Shown here piece after piece: positions 39,012 through 51,302 of a DNA stretch of 64,000 bases. Position 1 is the first letter of the stretch, and each line of letters opens with the position of its first letter. A program made the position numbers and the translations under genes. The DNA is from Onchocerca volvulus. Its lineage: Eukaryota > Nematoda > Chromadorea > Rhabditida > Onchocercidae. Location of the stretch: positions 10,192,616-10,256,615 of the forward strand of contig HG738139.1 of NCBI GenBank assembly GCA_000499405.2. The letters run 5' to 3'. Below the pieces are notes generated by a model, which saw only the letters and a program-made list of their open reading frames with translations, did not search any database and was not told where the DNA came from.

Positions 39012-39414
39012 ATATCTTCTGATTTCTTTTTGTTGAATCGGATAACTAGGTTCTCTCTTGCTTTTATTTATCCCTTCGAATGAATGGTTTTGAAAATTTT
39101 CGTCCTGATATTATTTTATAGACTTTTATTCTTTGTAATTTTTCCATGTATGTCTCTCTATTTACGGGTAAGAAATTTTCTTGTGTGATAAAACAAGGAG
39201 GCAACGTGATGGAAATTTTCATGTCTTTTCAGCTAGTTTGTTTTCTTTCTTGATTTTATACTGTCGTAATTAAAACGCAGTGGCTAATATCTGAAAAAAA
39301 AAAAAAAAAACGGATAGATTTCTTCGATTGAAGCCTTTTTCGGGTAAAAAGTAATATCACTTTTATTTTTCTTCCTCTGTAAATCACTGTAATTTATCCC
39401 TTCATATATTTTCG

Positions 39415-39420
39415 AATAAA
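39415..39420 (+). terminator. Candidate poly(A) signal of the PH-domain gene
   Basis: AATAAA about 600 bases after the stop and 334 bases before the ARPC3 splice acceptor at 39754. The rest of 38813-39754 shows the tandem duplication and an A run near 39295-39310 but no gene. Confidence 0.4.
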
Positions 39421-39744
39421 TTATTATATTTTGGAAATACTACTGTAAAACATTTTTTTTATGACCGCAGTTTCTGCCTATCTTATATATCTTGTTTCAT
39501 TGTGGATAAGTTGCAAGAATTAAATTGAGAATTAAAGAAAAATAAGCTGAAACTGAATAATGAAGAAAATGGTAGATGTCCTGGAGTTATGAAAGTTTTT
39601 TGCTTTTTGAGTAAGTGGCTGTGAAGCATTTTTTTCCGAGAGATTATATGTGTTTTTTTATTAGCGTTTAGTCACAACATGAAATGTCAAGAAGAGAAAA
39701 ACACTAGCAAAATCAATATTTGTGAAAATGAAATAAGTTTTTGA

Positions 39745-39754
39745 GAAATTTCAG
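39745..39754 (+). promoter_or_regulatory. Likely spliced-leader acceptor of ARPC3
   Basis: GAAATTTCAG ends 49 bases before the ARPC3 ATG and starts a short leader exon (39755-39809) that contains only the first two codons. Whether SL1 or SL2 is used would tell whether ARPC3 is a downstream operon gene. Confidence 0.5.
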
Positions 39755-39803
39755 ACAAGGATAAAAAAGATATAGTGGATCCTGGGAATCGAAACGGCAG
39801 AAA

Positions 39804-41963
39804 ATGCCGGTAAGTTATTCAGTTTCTTTTATGATTTAAGTAGCTTTTCACGAACTTGCTTTTTGTTGATAGGGCTTATGATACTCTTATGTAATGTCTT
39901 TTGGATTTTATGTCTTTTGGTTTTACGAAAATATTATAGTATTCTCTTTAAGGCATATCATTCAAAGTTTACTGATGTTACAATGGTTGTGGGAAACATG
40001 GCCATCCTTCCAATACGATCAAACATCAAAGGACCAGCTCCACGAACTGGTAAGTTGCTCGAATAACATGCTTCTTTAGTAAGTGCAGCTTAACTGCCCG
40101 TATTTAGTTTTATAAATATAGAGTTAATTTATTTGATTAAGTCACCAGTACATTTAATTCCTCGTTAAGTTGTAGCACAGTGACTGTAGTACTTAGGAAT
40201 TGTCATTGTATTTAGAGAATTCTTTCTTTTTTTTTTTCATCTTCAATTCCTGAAATAAATAATTGATGAAGACCTTGCTCCCGTTACAATAATATTAAAA
40301 AGCTAGCAATTAACAGTGCTTTAAACAATGGTTTTTATAGATAGATAGGAGATTGGAAAGTCTAAAAAAATGTTCACATATCATTTAAATCAGTGATTTC
40401 AGATGATGGTGAGGATATAATTGATGAATCTCTTGCTTATTTCAAACCAAATATTTTTTTCCGCGAGTACGAAATTAAAGGTCCTGCTGACCGAACACTC
40501 ATCTATCTAACATTATACATTTCAGAATGTCTGAGGAAGCTTCAAAAGGTAAATTTCCTGACAAATTTAATGCTGAAAGAGTTTTCAAAACTTTTTGGTA
40601 ATCGCTCGAGCTGTTTGCTTTAACAAGGGATTTCATACAAACTGTTATATCATATAACTCATTTACCCCCACTTTTTAATAGTATATTTATTAAGAATTA
40701 TTCGAGTTAACATTACAAGGACAAAAATTTGCTAATATCTTTTAATGGAATGCAAAATCAAGTGTTTTATAGTAATATTCTTTAAAAGGAAATTAGTAGG
40801 ATTGTTTTGTTTAGGATTAATTGAAAAACCTTTAAATATCCCTTTAATTTCCAATAATTTCTCTTTATGAAATTTTTTGTATATTATCATTATTATTATG
40901 TATTTTGTGAAGTAGACTCAAAATAATCTTTTTAGAGCTCAAATAGGTCACAAGCAGTAAAAGATTTAGCAGTGTTGGCATTAAGTCATCATCTTCCAAT
41001 ACCTGGAGAAGCAGCTTTTCCATTAAATAGTATGTACAAGGCTCCAGCAAATCGAAATGAAGAAGGTGAGGCTATCGTTAGTCAGTTCTAAAACTCGATT
41101 ATTCATTTCTGAATAGGTTGTCTTTAATAACAATCAATGAAATGTCCAGTGGATCCACATATTTATCCAGAAATACGTTTTAATAGAAGTCCCATTGTTT
41201 GATTTATAATGATGATTGTTCAGGTTTTTGTTTGAGACAGTCCTATGACGGATTTCAAAAAATTCCCTCTTATATTTCAAGTTTTTTATTTTTTCGTTGT
41301 ATTTGTTGACCAGTCTGATTTTTTAGATCTTATGCGTTCATATCTCCTGCAGCTGAGACAAGAATTAGGAACACGTCTATTAGAACATGTTTTTGATGCA
41401 AATAACGAAAGGCCAAGCAAAGTAAGTTATTGTCTTTATAGAAAGTAGAGAACATTAACAAAATTTCATACATTCGCTAAATTTTTATTTCTAACTAAAG
41501 TAAAAACTAAAAAAAAAAGAAAAAATGCTAATCAATATCAGCTTTTACAGGATTTATAATCTTACCCAGTATTACATAGCAGAGTATGAAGATAATGAAT
41601 ATTTTGTATAATACTCTGAAATATTCTTAACATTCTGACCCATTTCCTTTTACTTAAATGTGTTGGATACTTTTTCCTCAAATTATTTTGAGTGGTGAGT
41701 TTTTAAAAAGCAATTAATTAAGACTTCGTTTTATTGAGTTTTTTTTTGGTGGGTTTTGAAATTCTCGAAATGTGATTTTCATATTTGAAAATTTCATGAT
41801 TGAAAGGACAGTATAATGGAAAAAATAATTGCTGATCATCTGAAGATTTTTCTAATGAAATACTGCTATTATAAATTTTTAAGCTTTGTTGCAGTGGTGG
41901 ATGTGTTTTGCTCGAAGACGTTTTATGGATAAGGGCTTAGTCAGTCCCGGTATTATTTTGTAA
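39804..41963 (+). CDS. arx-5: Arp2/3 complex subunit 3 (ARPC3, p21)
   Basis: A structural subunit of the seven-protein Arp2/3 complex, which nucleates branched actin filaments in the cytoplasm. Exons 39804-39809, 39953-40049, 40403-40548, 40936-41065, 41327-41421, 41895-41963 give 180 residues (human 178). Family blocks are seen throughout: [25 protein letters not shown], the stretch [44 protein letters not shown] and the C-terminal [13 protein letters not shown]. The first coding exon holds only Met-Pro. Compared with human the region after RKLQK keeps its length. The symbol follows the C. elegans name for this subunit. It lies downstream of the PH-domain gene and upstream of the acyl-CoA-binding gene, all on the same strand. 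Confidence 0.96.
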
Positions 41964-42398
41964 GCGTGTTTCCCTCAGAAAAAGTGATATAATTGTGGAT
42001 TTCAGTATCAGACTATTTTAGCTTTTATTTTTCTTTTTTTATTCTTAGTTTTCATTTTTTAAAACATTTGAGCATTTCATTCTTGAAAATTTTGATTTAT
42101 TTTAAAGTGTTTTTGCAGTAAGTAGAGAATAAGCAGAATAGAGAAAACTTGTTCAGTTAGTTTCAAATTTGAGTAGTAGAGGCAATTATTTATTTTTTAT
42201 TGGTGAACTTTTTTTTTATTAAATTACTTATGGCTTATTGATTATTGTCGTAAAGTGATTGGCTCGAAAACTGGAAAATCTTATTTAGAAGCATTATCTG
42301 ATTCCTTTTTGAGGAAAAAAAGTCGAAATATTTCAACGATTATTGTTATTTTTATGTAATGATTTCATGCTTTTTTTTTTTTAAATGATAAAAATTAG

Positions 42399-42445
42399 AC
42401 AGTAAATTGTTTCCGGGTATTTATTACCCTGAAACAATTTACTGT
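42399..42445. repeat. Strong hairpin downstream of ARPC3
   Basis: A 15-base perfect arm, one mismatch, then five more pairs around the loop TTTAT. It lies 436 bases after the ARPC3 stop and may be within its 3' UTR. Role unknown. Confidence 0.9.
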
Positions 42446-42675
42446 TACAGTCTCTGAAATATTTCGATTCTGTCTGATAAATTTTGGTTTAAACAAAGTC
42501 AAATGCTGCAAAATTTTCTCAAAATGAATTGTTTCCTCTGTTGGTTTTTTAACTATTTGTGGCCATCGGCCTTCTGGATTATTTTCATATTCTATTCGCA
42601 TTGTTAATCATTATTGACCATGTAATCTTTATGTTAGCTGGATTGTTCTTAATAACTGGTATTGGTAATTATGAT

Positions 42676-42681
42676 AATAAA
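42676..42681 (+). terminator. Candidate poly(A) signal of ARPC3
   Basis: AATAAA about 715 bases after the stop. The rest of 41964-43144 is AT-rich with the hairpin above and no recognisable gene. Confidence 0.35.
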
Positions 42682-43144
42682 TCATTAGTTTTAGAACATC
42701 AAAGGAAGTAAAGGAGATTTCAGAATTCTATGGTATTTAATTAATAAGTTTGTAGATTTGTTTATTTTGATGCATTGATAATTTTTATTCGCTTTGTGAA
42801 ACCGAAAATAAATGATTCCAATTTTTATTTCGCATTTTCACACGTATACTAAATAAAAAAGAAAACTTTTATTTTTAGTGTTTTATTTTCCTGTCCACAT
42901 AGTGGATTCTTTCGTAAAGCGGATGGTCTTCATGTGAAGTTTTTGAAATTCTAAAATTTTTCTATAGCAAAATATGATACGGTATGATTGATTCGCGCAA
43001 ATATTTCTTAGAAATCCATTTTGCTTCATTTCTTATCCTTTAATATGCCCATTTTGCTTTCCGTTATACAAAATAGAACTAATTATTGAAATATCTAAAT
43101 CGTTTTATTCTCCATTTTTCTTCATATTACTAATCTTTTACGCT

Positions 43145-45171
43145 ATGGGAGAGGTATGTTGCCTTCATTTCTTATAATTATGGTGAAAATAATCCAAATA
43201 TATATAAGCATATTCTTATTACAATAAATTTTAAACAAGTTGAAATAAGCAAAGGTTAAATTATTTCTATATAATTTGTCACTGCAAAATTAGAAACTGT
43301 AATTATAAAAATTTAGAGTTATAAATTCGAAATACAGGTTTAAACAATGTTAAAAAACTTAAAAATTAAAATGAAATTGTCATTTTAAAATTAACTAAGT
43401 TTAAATTTTACAAATGTTGTATTTAAAACTATCATAATTCTTAAGGATAATTGTAAGGGCAATTGTTAATAAATGGTCATTATGAAGGTTATGTTTTTTC
43501 AACTTTAATGTAATCAAAACTTTATGTTGTAAATGAATTCCCTTTTAAATTTTGTGGTATAAATAAATATTAATTGATAATAATTGAATAAATATTGACT
43601 GAATGAACATTAATTGAATAAATATTATTTGTAATTAATCTTTATTGAGTTAGTCAAAATGTTAATTGATATATTGAAGGATAAATTTATTTTCGATGCT
43701 TAACATAGATGATTATTAGTTGTAATGATAGTAATAAATAATGATGATTGGTGATGATAATGATGATAACAATAATGATAATTATAGTTTTTGAACTTTT
43801 TAGTGGGTATCATTTCATTTAGAAATTTTGCGATGCTGTCATAAAATATAAAAAGATGCGAGCACGGTTTGATCAAAGACAAGAATTAAAAAATGAATAT
43901 GAATTATTGATTAAGTTCGATGAACATACATATGAATTGTTTGGATTATATCAGCAAGCTGTCATTGGTGATATTAATGTACCAAGTATCATAATAATAA
44001 TTATTATTTCTTCAATCAGCATTTAATTAATTCAAATACAAAATAATTTGAAATAAATGTGATAGGTTTTTCTTAGATATATAAATATGTATATATACAT
44101 ATTTATAAATAAGGAAAATTAGAAAGAAAATTTGATTTTATTTTTTTCACCTTAACTCACCAACATAAAACGATAAAAAAGAATTCATAAATTAATTTAA
44201 TCGAGAATTAATAATTAATTCATTTTTATGAAATGAATCTTACTGCTTGCTTATTTGTCTCGTATGCATAATATTTTTGAATTTTATTTTATTTTTTAAA
44301 CAATTATTAGTTTAAGGTTCGAGGAATTAAGTTAAATTATTTGAAAATTTTTTCAAGTTTTTGAAATATAATTGAAGTTTTTCAAAGCTATCAATAATTT
44401 GTGCATATAGTAATATTATTAATATTATTAGAAATGAATTATCGTGATCCAAATGAAATGTCATATATGTGGTCATGGATTAAAGGTAATCGTAAATGGC
44501 ATGCATGGAATAAGTGCAAAGGCTAGTTAACATGAAAATGTTGTATCTGAAGTTACTCTTTTTTATATTTTAATTTGATTAAACTAATTTTGAAAATTTC
44601 AAAATTTTAGTTCGTGATATTCGGTTAAAGTTATTTTAACGACTTTTTTTTTTAAATTCTTTTTCATTCTAATAAAATTTTAATGAGATTTTTAATTATA
44701 TATTTTATTTTATGCTTATCAAAAGATGATGCAATGTATCTGTATGTTGAAAAAGTGAATCGATTGGAAAAAGAACTGGATGAGCTTATCGACGATTGGA
44801 AAGATGAATTAGATCCACGAGTACCAGATAAAAATGCTTGGGTACCGGAAGAGGAAGCGGAGCAATTTCAAAAATTCATGGAACAAGCAAAACGTGAAAG
44901 AAGGTATAACATTGCAAAAATTATTTCAAAAATAAACTAATTCAACATATTATTGATTATTTGTTTGTTTTAAAATACGAAAGATATAATTAGGAAATGT
45001 TGGGAGAAAAGAAATTTAATTTATCATATTATTTATTCAATGATTTATCGATTAAAATATTAATTAAATTGGATTTTGCTATCCATCGTCAATATGCTTT
45101 CATTTGTTTGCAGAGAACGAGATGCACTGAAACGGCAGGAAGAAATTGAAGATGGGATGTGGGATGAATGA
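43145..45171 (+). CDS. Acyl-CoA-binding-domain protein
   Basis: Binds long-chain acyl-CoA esters as a cytosolic carrier, by family knowledge. Exons 43145-43153 (Met-Gly-Glu only), 43823-43985, 44432-44521, 44726-44903, 45114-45171 give 165 residues. ACBP hallmarks are FCDAVIKYKK at the start, LFGLYQQAVIGDIN (family LYKQATVGD), KGNRKWHAWN (family KGKAKWDAWN) and DDAMYLYVEKV (family EDAMxxYIxxV). The conserved Lys of YKQ is Gln here. There are about ten extra residues between helices 1 and 2, and an acidic/basic helical C-terminal tail ending GMWDE. The third exon has no GT donor that keeps the KWHAWN core and the frame; AAAG|GCTAGT at 44522 does, implying a GC-AG intron, though this drops the usual Gly-x-Ser-Lys before helix 4. 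Weak donor choices make this junction the least certain part. Confidence 0.8.
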
Positions 45172-45177
45172 AATAAA
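45172..45177 (+). terminator. AATAAA directly after the acyl-CoA-binding gene stop
   Basis: The TGA stop runs straight into AATAAA. Its use would give a very short 3' UTR. The interval 45172-45972 to the convergent minus-strand gene is AT-rich and otherwise empty; TTTATT at 45603-45608 could be the poly(A) signal of that minus-strand gene. Confidence 0.35.
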
Positions 45178-45972
45178 TATAAAAGATTTAAATTTAAATA
45201 TATGAAAAAGTTTGATGTAATACATTCTCCTTCTTTCCTTCTCTTTCTTTCGCTTTTATTTTTTTGTTTTTGTCCTATTTTTAAAATGTTATTCTTATGT
45301 TTGAAAACGTTTTTCATTTATGCTACTTTGATATTTATCAGTGTCAGTCTGAAATGTTACTTATTTTGGCATCTTTTAATTATTTTTGTAGGACAAAGGA
45401 AATGATAAACAAAAAATTATATGTAAAAAAAGAAGGAGAAAAAGCTTTCGTTTTTGTTCTTTTCTGATTATAAACTAATTATTCAACCAAAATTATTCAC
45501 TAATTACATGAAAATTGAACTTCCAAAAGCGAAATTTTTAAATAGAAATTAATTTTTATAAATTGCTAATTCCTTTTTTTTCTCTGTGAGATAAAATAAT
45601 TCTTTATTATATCACTAAGTGTTGCTCCATCTTATCATTATTATATGATAATGTCCTATCAGAAATTTCCTATAAATGATAAATTTTCTGCTGTCTTTTG
45701 TAATAACAATTAGAATTTTATGATGTGATAAAAATCTAATCAACAAAGAAAACTAAAATTATTAAATGAATTAGTAGAAATTAGAACGACGTGACAAAAA
45801 TCATTCGAATTAATGGAAATTCAAATGGTGACAAATGAAGAAGAATGAGTTAAATCTACATATTTTTCGCAGTTATTTACAATGAAACAAATTGAATCAT
45901 CAAAATCATTTCAATTTATGTAAATTAACAAACAGTCGAACAATTTTCATCCCAAATATTGTCATTTTCAAA

Positions 45973-48900
45973 TTAATAAATAAAATGAGGCGAACAACCA
46001 GCACGATTTCGATTTATCCTTCTACTATTGGATGATTCAGTTAAACCATTTTGGAATGATCGATCATCTGTATGATTCAAATATATTTCGAAATATTTCT
46101 TCCGCTTTCATTTATATTTTGCACATTTTTATAAATTATCATTAAAATAACTTTTAGCAATGATTAAATTTACATTTATTTCCCATAGATAGTATTATTT
46201 GTGCATATTAAAAAGAAAAAAATAAACACCTTTTTTCTTTTTTCCTTTCCTCCAAATTTCGTAAATGTTTAGAAAGTTTCGCTATTTTGCTCCCAAAAAA
46301 TGAAAAAATAAAAATAAAAAATATACCTTTGCTTTCTTTCAAGTAAACACGAAATGTAAAACAATTAATAATAATAATTAAGAAGACGACAATGCTAATT
46401 CCAACTATCAAACCAATGATTACATTATCAATCGATTGAAAATTACGTCCAGATTCCTTGTGATCCGGTGATCGTAATGTAGTACTGAAAATATTAGGGA
46501 AACATTTTCATAACTTGCAAGTTGGAATTTATCAAAAAAACTTTATTGATAAGATATACTAAAAATTAGTGAAGTAAATTTTGAAAATTCATCAATATTA
46601 AATTCGTCACGGAAAAAATTAAATATAAATTAATTTTTGAAGTTGATTTTTTTCTTGATCCAATTATTGATTCTTTTTTTTTCAGCTAACTTCAATTGAA
46701 ATAAAACAATTAAATACTTTCCTTCTTTTTTTTCTTTTAATTATTACTTTATATTTTATAAAATCTTTTCGAAAATTTTTGCAAAAAGTAGAAAATACTG
46801 TTGTTAAATTTTGTCCGAACTTTTCAACAAATTGTATTTCATTCATAAAATAAATTTCAAGTATCTAATCAATTTTTTAAACAAGCTATCTTTCAGATTT
46901 TGATTTTTTTTTTTTTTTTTTTAAATGACTGCGATAAAAAAAAAAAGAAAAAATAAACAGAAAAAATTTTTCCTTTTTTTTTGAGATTGGAATCAACAAT
47001 TTATACAAACAAAATACTTATTATAAAAAGAAGGATGAGAGAGAAAGGGTCGGAAGAGAAGGAGAAAGAGGAAAAGAGAAGGATTGAAAAAGTTTTAAAA
47101 ATGATATGAAGTTGCGTTGGTGACAAATATCCTAGCCAAAATTTTCCATTTTATTCATTTTTATATTCACCATATTTTTTTTTTTTAGTACTATTCGAAT
47201 TATTAAAAATTATCGATCTTGTTGTTTTTATAAAACTTAAAATTTATTCGCTAGATAAATTATTTATTCCAGAATATTCTAAATTTTACCCTATTATTAC
47301 TAAATTTCAGTTCTAATTAATTTATTTTATTGAATACAAACTTTAAGTAATCAAAAAATGAAATTTATTACTGCTCTAGTCATTAAAAAAAAAAAAAGAA
47401 AAAAGAAGAAAAACTTCGCCAATATAAATCTTGCATATCCAAATTATGAATCATTTTAATCGATTATGATCGATTTGTGTTATGCACACAAATAATTGAT
47501 CAGAATATATCATTACAAATTCGTCATTTTTTAATTTTAAAATATTTCAAAAGTATTTGAAACTTTAAAAAATAAGAAAAAAAAAGTGCTTTATTTGAAT
47601 TATCCAATCATTCATTTGTTCGTGTATTATATCTTTAAAAAATATTTATTGAAAATTAAATCTGTTACTTGTTAATTCTTTTAGTTTATTTGAGTAAAAT
47701 GTAGTTAAAATATTGAATTATTAAATAATTTAGCGTATTTATTATGCCTTTGTTACATTATTATATATATTCAATGCATTAATGAGCTATATAAAAACAA
47801 AACAAAAAAAAGAAGAAACTTTAGTAATATTTCGAAATAAAATTGTGTAATAAAATGAAACTTTACGCTTTTGATGACAGAAACTTTCTTATGTTCCATT
47901 TTGGTTCCTTTTCAGGAAATATTGTAAATTCACTGAGATTTATTGTCTCCTCTCCAAGTGTCATATTATTTTCATTCGTATTTGTAGAGAATTTATTTTG
48001 GTACTGTTCAGTCTAAAATAGTTGTTCGTTTTTTCAAATTATTCAAAACAAATATTAACTGTTTTTCCAAAAAAGAAATGAAAACGTTTATAATACTTAG
48101 GAAAATATAATGCTGTATGAAATTTTTAAAGCTATATCAAAAAAGAAATCTTATCATTTTGATAATACTAAAAAAAGAAAAAAAACAAAAAACAAAAAAG
48201 CATAATGTATTGGAAATGCATTATAATTCTAAACACTTCAAATAATATTATTTCTTGAATTAAAAAAAACTCTAAAATATTTCATCACTGATTAATCGAT
48301 ATTGTTAGTAATAATAAATTTGATATTGAGTATTTTTCATTTAAATTAACCAATTAATTGCTATATGAGAACAAATTAGGATATCTGTTAAATTTTGATT
48401 TTTTGGAAAAATTAGAATTTTCTGAGTTGCTCATAATTAAGCTTTTTCTTTCTTCCTGAATAATTTGAATCACTTTTCAAAATAATACTTAATTTTCTCC
48501 ACAATAATTTATGATTACCCATAAAAAATGTCGTAATTTTAATTATTCATTTTATATAAATTCATTCAATATATCTAAAACGATTATTCATATTCAAAAT
48601 CATCGATCATTCATTTACTCTTTCCTCATATTTGCATACTTGAAAAGATTCGCAGAATTTGTGTGCTTCGCAGATTTGCAGAAATTCTTTAAATCTTTTG
48701 TTAAATTTTTATTACTTTTCTATTTTATATTTTTTCTTTCTGCATGGTTATCAATATTGTGGCAATGCTTTAATATTTTTCCAACTTTTGAATATGCTAA
48801 TTCTGCTTTTGTATCATTTACTGACAAATTATCCATTCATTCTTATTTATCTTTTTTTCCTGACTTATCTTATCTGATTCAAAGTTATCTAATTTTTCTT

Positions 48901-50206
48901 TAAATCGATTATTTGTCCATTCGAATTAATTCCAGTGTTTGAATTTATCCAGAAAAATAATATCTATGAATCGAATATTTCTTTTCTTTTTCAAGTATAA
49001 CTATAATCAATAACTATCAGCACTATCATATCATGTGATCGCTTTTTTCACTGTATTTCATGACAGTGATATAATTGTACAGCACGTACAGTATGCAATA
49101 AGATTGCTAACTGGATACGGTAGCAATGACCTTTCTCAAAAAATTCTCACAACTTCGAATCATTAATCTTTGAATTATCCCATTTAATTTAATTATTCAT
49201 TAGACTAGCAGACAATTAAATTATTGGATTCGCTTTTCTTCAAACGAAAAAAAAAAATATTGTATTGCCACATTTCAGTATTTGCAATCATTGTACAAAT
49301 GTTTCTCAAAAATCCGAGAAAAGATTTCATGAGAGAGAAATGAGAAAATTGAAAACAAAATGGATGATCAGTATGCATTCATGATTGTTCCTTGTTTTGA
49401 CACAAAGATATTTTAATGTTTCAATTCAACTTAAGCGTCAGATTTAAGATTGACCTTATTGATAAGATCTAGCTTTTATTTTGATGTAGATGATAAATGC
49501 CAGTTGTATTGATAGTAGATTTTCGATGATAGGTTTTAGCTTTAATTTTATTTCACTGAAGTAGTAAATTCGAGTTTGGTATCAATCAAATTCAAATTTA
49601 ATCAACTTTGAATCAATTTTTTTTTTTTTTTTTTTTTTGCTGATAATAATATATTAGACTTAATCTTTCGCTGGTAATAAAATGTAGCATATTTAAGATT
49701 AATTGTGGATGAATAATTATTTATTAGCATTGTATCATATTTTCTCTGGGAATTTCTAGCCTATATATGGAAAACTTTGAGGTATTCTGGTAATGATCTA
49801 TTAAATAAAATACTAAATATTATATTCTGGAAATGTTTATAGTATTACCTTTAATAAAAAATTTTTGAATCTAATAATCTCTAGATTTAAAATAGCTATT
49901 TGATGCACTTATAACTTTTTCTCCTTCTTCATTTATTTAAAATGGAAAAAAAAATAAAAAATAAAATAAAATAAAATTTGAACGAAAAATATAAGTTTGA
50001 ATAATTCTATAAGATAAATATTTTATCGCAATTTCTCATCAATAAAATTTAAATATGAAACATTAATTAAGCGATAAAATTGATGATGAAAAAAGTTGAC
50101 GTACGGGAGAATTTCCTGATGAACTTCTGGCTTTCTCAAATTTATTAATTCCAACATTTCCGGTTGTTACACTTTGTTGTGCAGAAGGATTTTCCTTAGT
50201 GTTTTT
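45973..50206 (-). CDS. Unrecognised single-pass membrane protein, 5' end missing
   Basis: Four minus-strand exons join in phase: 50206-50105, 48012-47867, 46484-46327, 46067-45973 (stop TAA at 45975-45973), giving at least 166 residues. The first two exons encode a Ser/Thr/Asn/Lys-rich presumed ectodomain (QQSVTTGN, NNMTLGEETINLSEF, one Asn-glycosylation site). The third carries a stalk and one membrane span (NVIIGLIVGISIVVFLIIII) followed by CFTFRVYLKESK. The last encodes a 31-residue basic, Ser/Asn/Arg-rich cytoplasmic tail. The acceptors read TTTTAG, TTTTAG, TTTCAG and ATACAG; donors GTACGT, GTAAAG, GTATAT. No start exon or signal peptide could be fixed upstream of 50206; the incoming phase is 0. 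I do not recognise the family. It converges on the acyl-CoA-binding gene and diverges from the leishmanolysin gene. Confidence 0.62.
49618..49638 (+). repeat. Poly-T run
   Basis: A 21-base T tract within the 48013-50104 intron of the minus-strand gene. That 2.1-kb intron is otherwise AT-rich; the 130-codon plus-strand frame at 48511-48903 inside it looks like chance. Confidence 0.7.
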
Positions 50207-50368
50207 CTAAAATGATTTATTCTTTTTCATTCTGGAAAATTTATGCTTTTTTCCAATTTTTGAAAAAGAAATTAATAATTAATGTTGCGTTAAATAAATA
50301 AGAAATATTGTAATCAAGAATAAATGTTTGCTATATATTGAAAATGTACAGAAAATGACATTTTTTAA

Positions 50369-50456
50369 TAATAATAATAAATAATAGTTATGAATAGTAA
50401 CAATGAGTGATAATAATAAAAAATAATAAGTAATAATAATAAATAATGATAATAAC

Positions 50457-50507
<51 letters not shown>

Positions 50508-50550
50508 CAAACAATAATGATAATAAATCAATAATAATAATAGTAATCAA
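50369..50550. repeat. AAT/ATA microsatellite
   Basis: An interrupted AAT tract with a pure core at about 50456-50507. On the minus strand it gives a meaningless poly-Tyr open frame. Confidence 0.95.
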
Positions 50551-51009
50551 TAATTAATAATAAATACCGGACTGATGAATGTACTAAATAATGGATAATT
50601 GAATGATATCAAAATGATAATTTTTAAAACGACCATCCTTAATCAATAATTTTTTCTTTGTTTTTCTCTTCATTTTATTTCTTTTTTCTTATCAAAAAAT
50701 TCGAATATTCATATTTGATAATTATAATAAAATATTAAATATATGCAAATGTTTTGAAAAAATTTGACTAATTTTGCTAATATCAATTTAAATGTAATAA
50801 ATAAATGACAAAAGAGGAAGAGAATGGATTGTATTAAACAAGACAGCTAATCATTCGTATCGATGCAAATAACTGATGATATGATATCAATGTGATGATT
50901 AAGACAAAGAGACACTATTGGCCAGGTTCAGATGAAAGGTGACACCTTCTTCGTTGTCACTCTTTTCAAGGCTCTCCTAGCGCACAAGTATTAGAAGATA
51001 TAGGATATG

Positions 51010-51090
51010 AGTATGTGTGTGTATGTGTGTGTGTGTATGTGTGTGCGTGTATGCGTGTGTATGTGTGTATGTGTGTATGTCTATGTATGT
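51010..51090 (+). repeat. GT microsatellite with ATGT interruptions
   Basis: Alternating GTGTAT/GTGTGT units. Alternating purine-pyrimidine DNA of this kind can adopt Z-form and is usually length-polymorphic. Confidence 0.95.
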
Positions 51091-51302
51091 GTCTGCGGTA
51101 TTGTTTATTTTAGTTTAGTTCAGTAGAGTTCACCATGATGTAGTTGCTATCATCGCAACGATCTTTTCCTGTTGTCCTACTTTTGCCTTTCTATTATTCG
51201 GTCAAACGACATTATTAACTCTCATATTTAGCGCATAATGCGGAATATCTGATAGGACTGGCCATAAAGGAATGTTCATGTAATCTAAAATAGGAATATT
51301 AG

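Noticed and set aside
39755..39803. Continuation of the PH-domain protein into this exon
   Set aside because: A phase-matched join exists, but the exon is better explained as the 5' leader of ARPC3, whose ATG-CCG lies at its end.
46208..46411. 67-codon minus-strand frame ending in a Lys/Phe-rich tail
   Set aside because: Its first part is the real membrane-span exon; the rest is read-through of the intron after GTATAT at 46326.
48511..48903. 130-codon plus-strand open frame
   Set aside because: Phe/Ser/Leu-rich, no domain, no splice support; it lies within an intron of the minus-strand gene and fits chance in T-rich DNA.
48820..48920. Lys/Glu-rich minus-strand block as another exon of the membrane protein
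   Set aside because: Its possible splice sites give phases that do not fit between the phase-0 exons on either side.
50365..50550. Minus-strand poly-Tyr open frame
   Set aside because: It is the translation of an AAT microsatellite.
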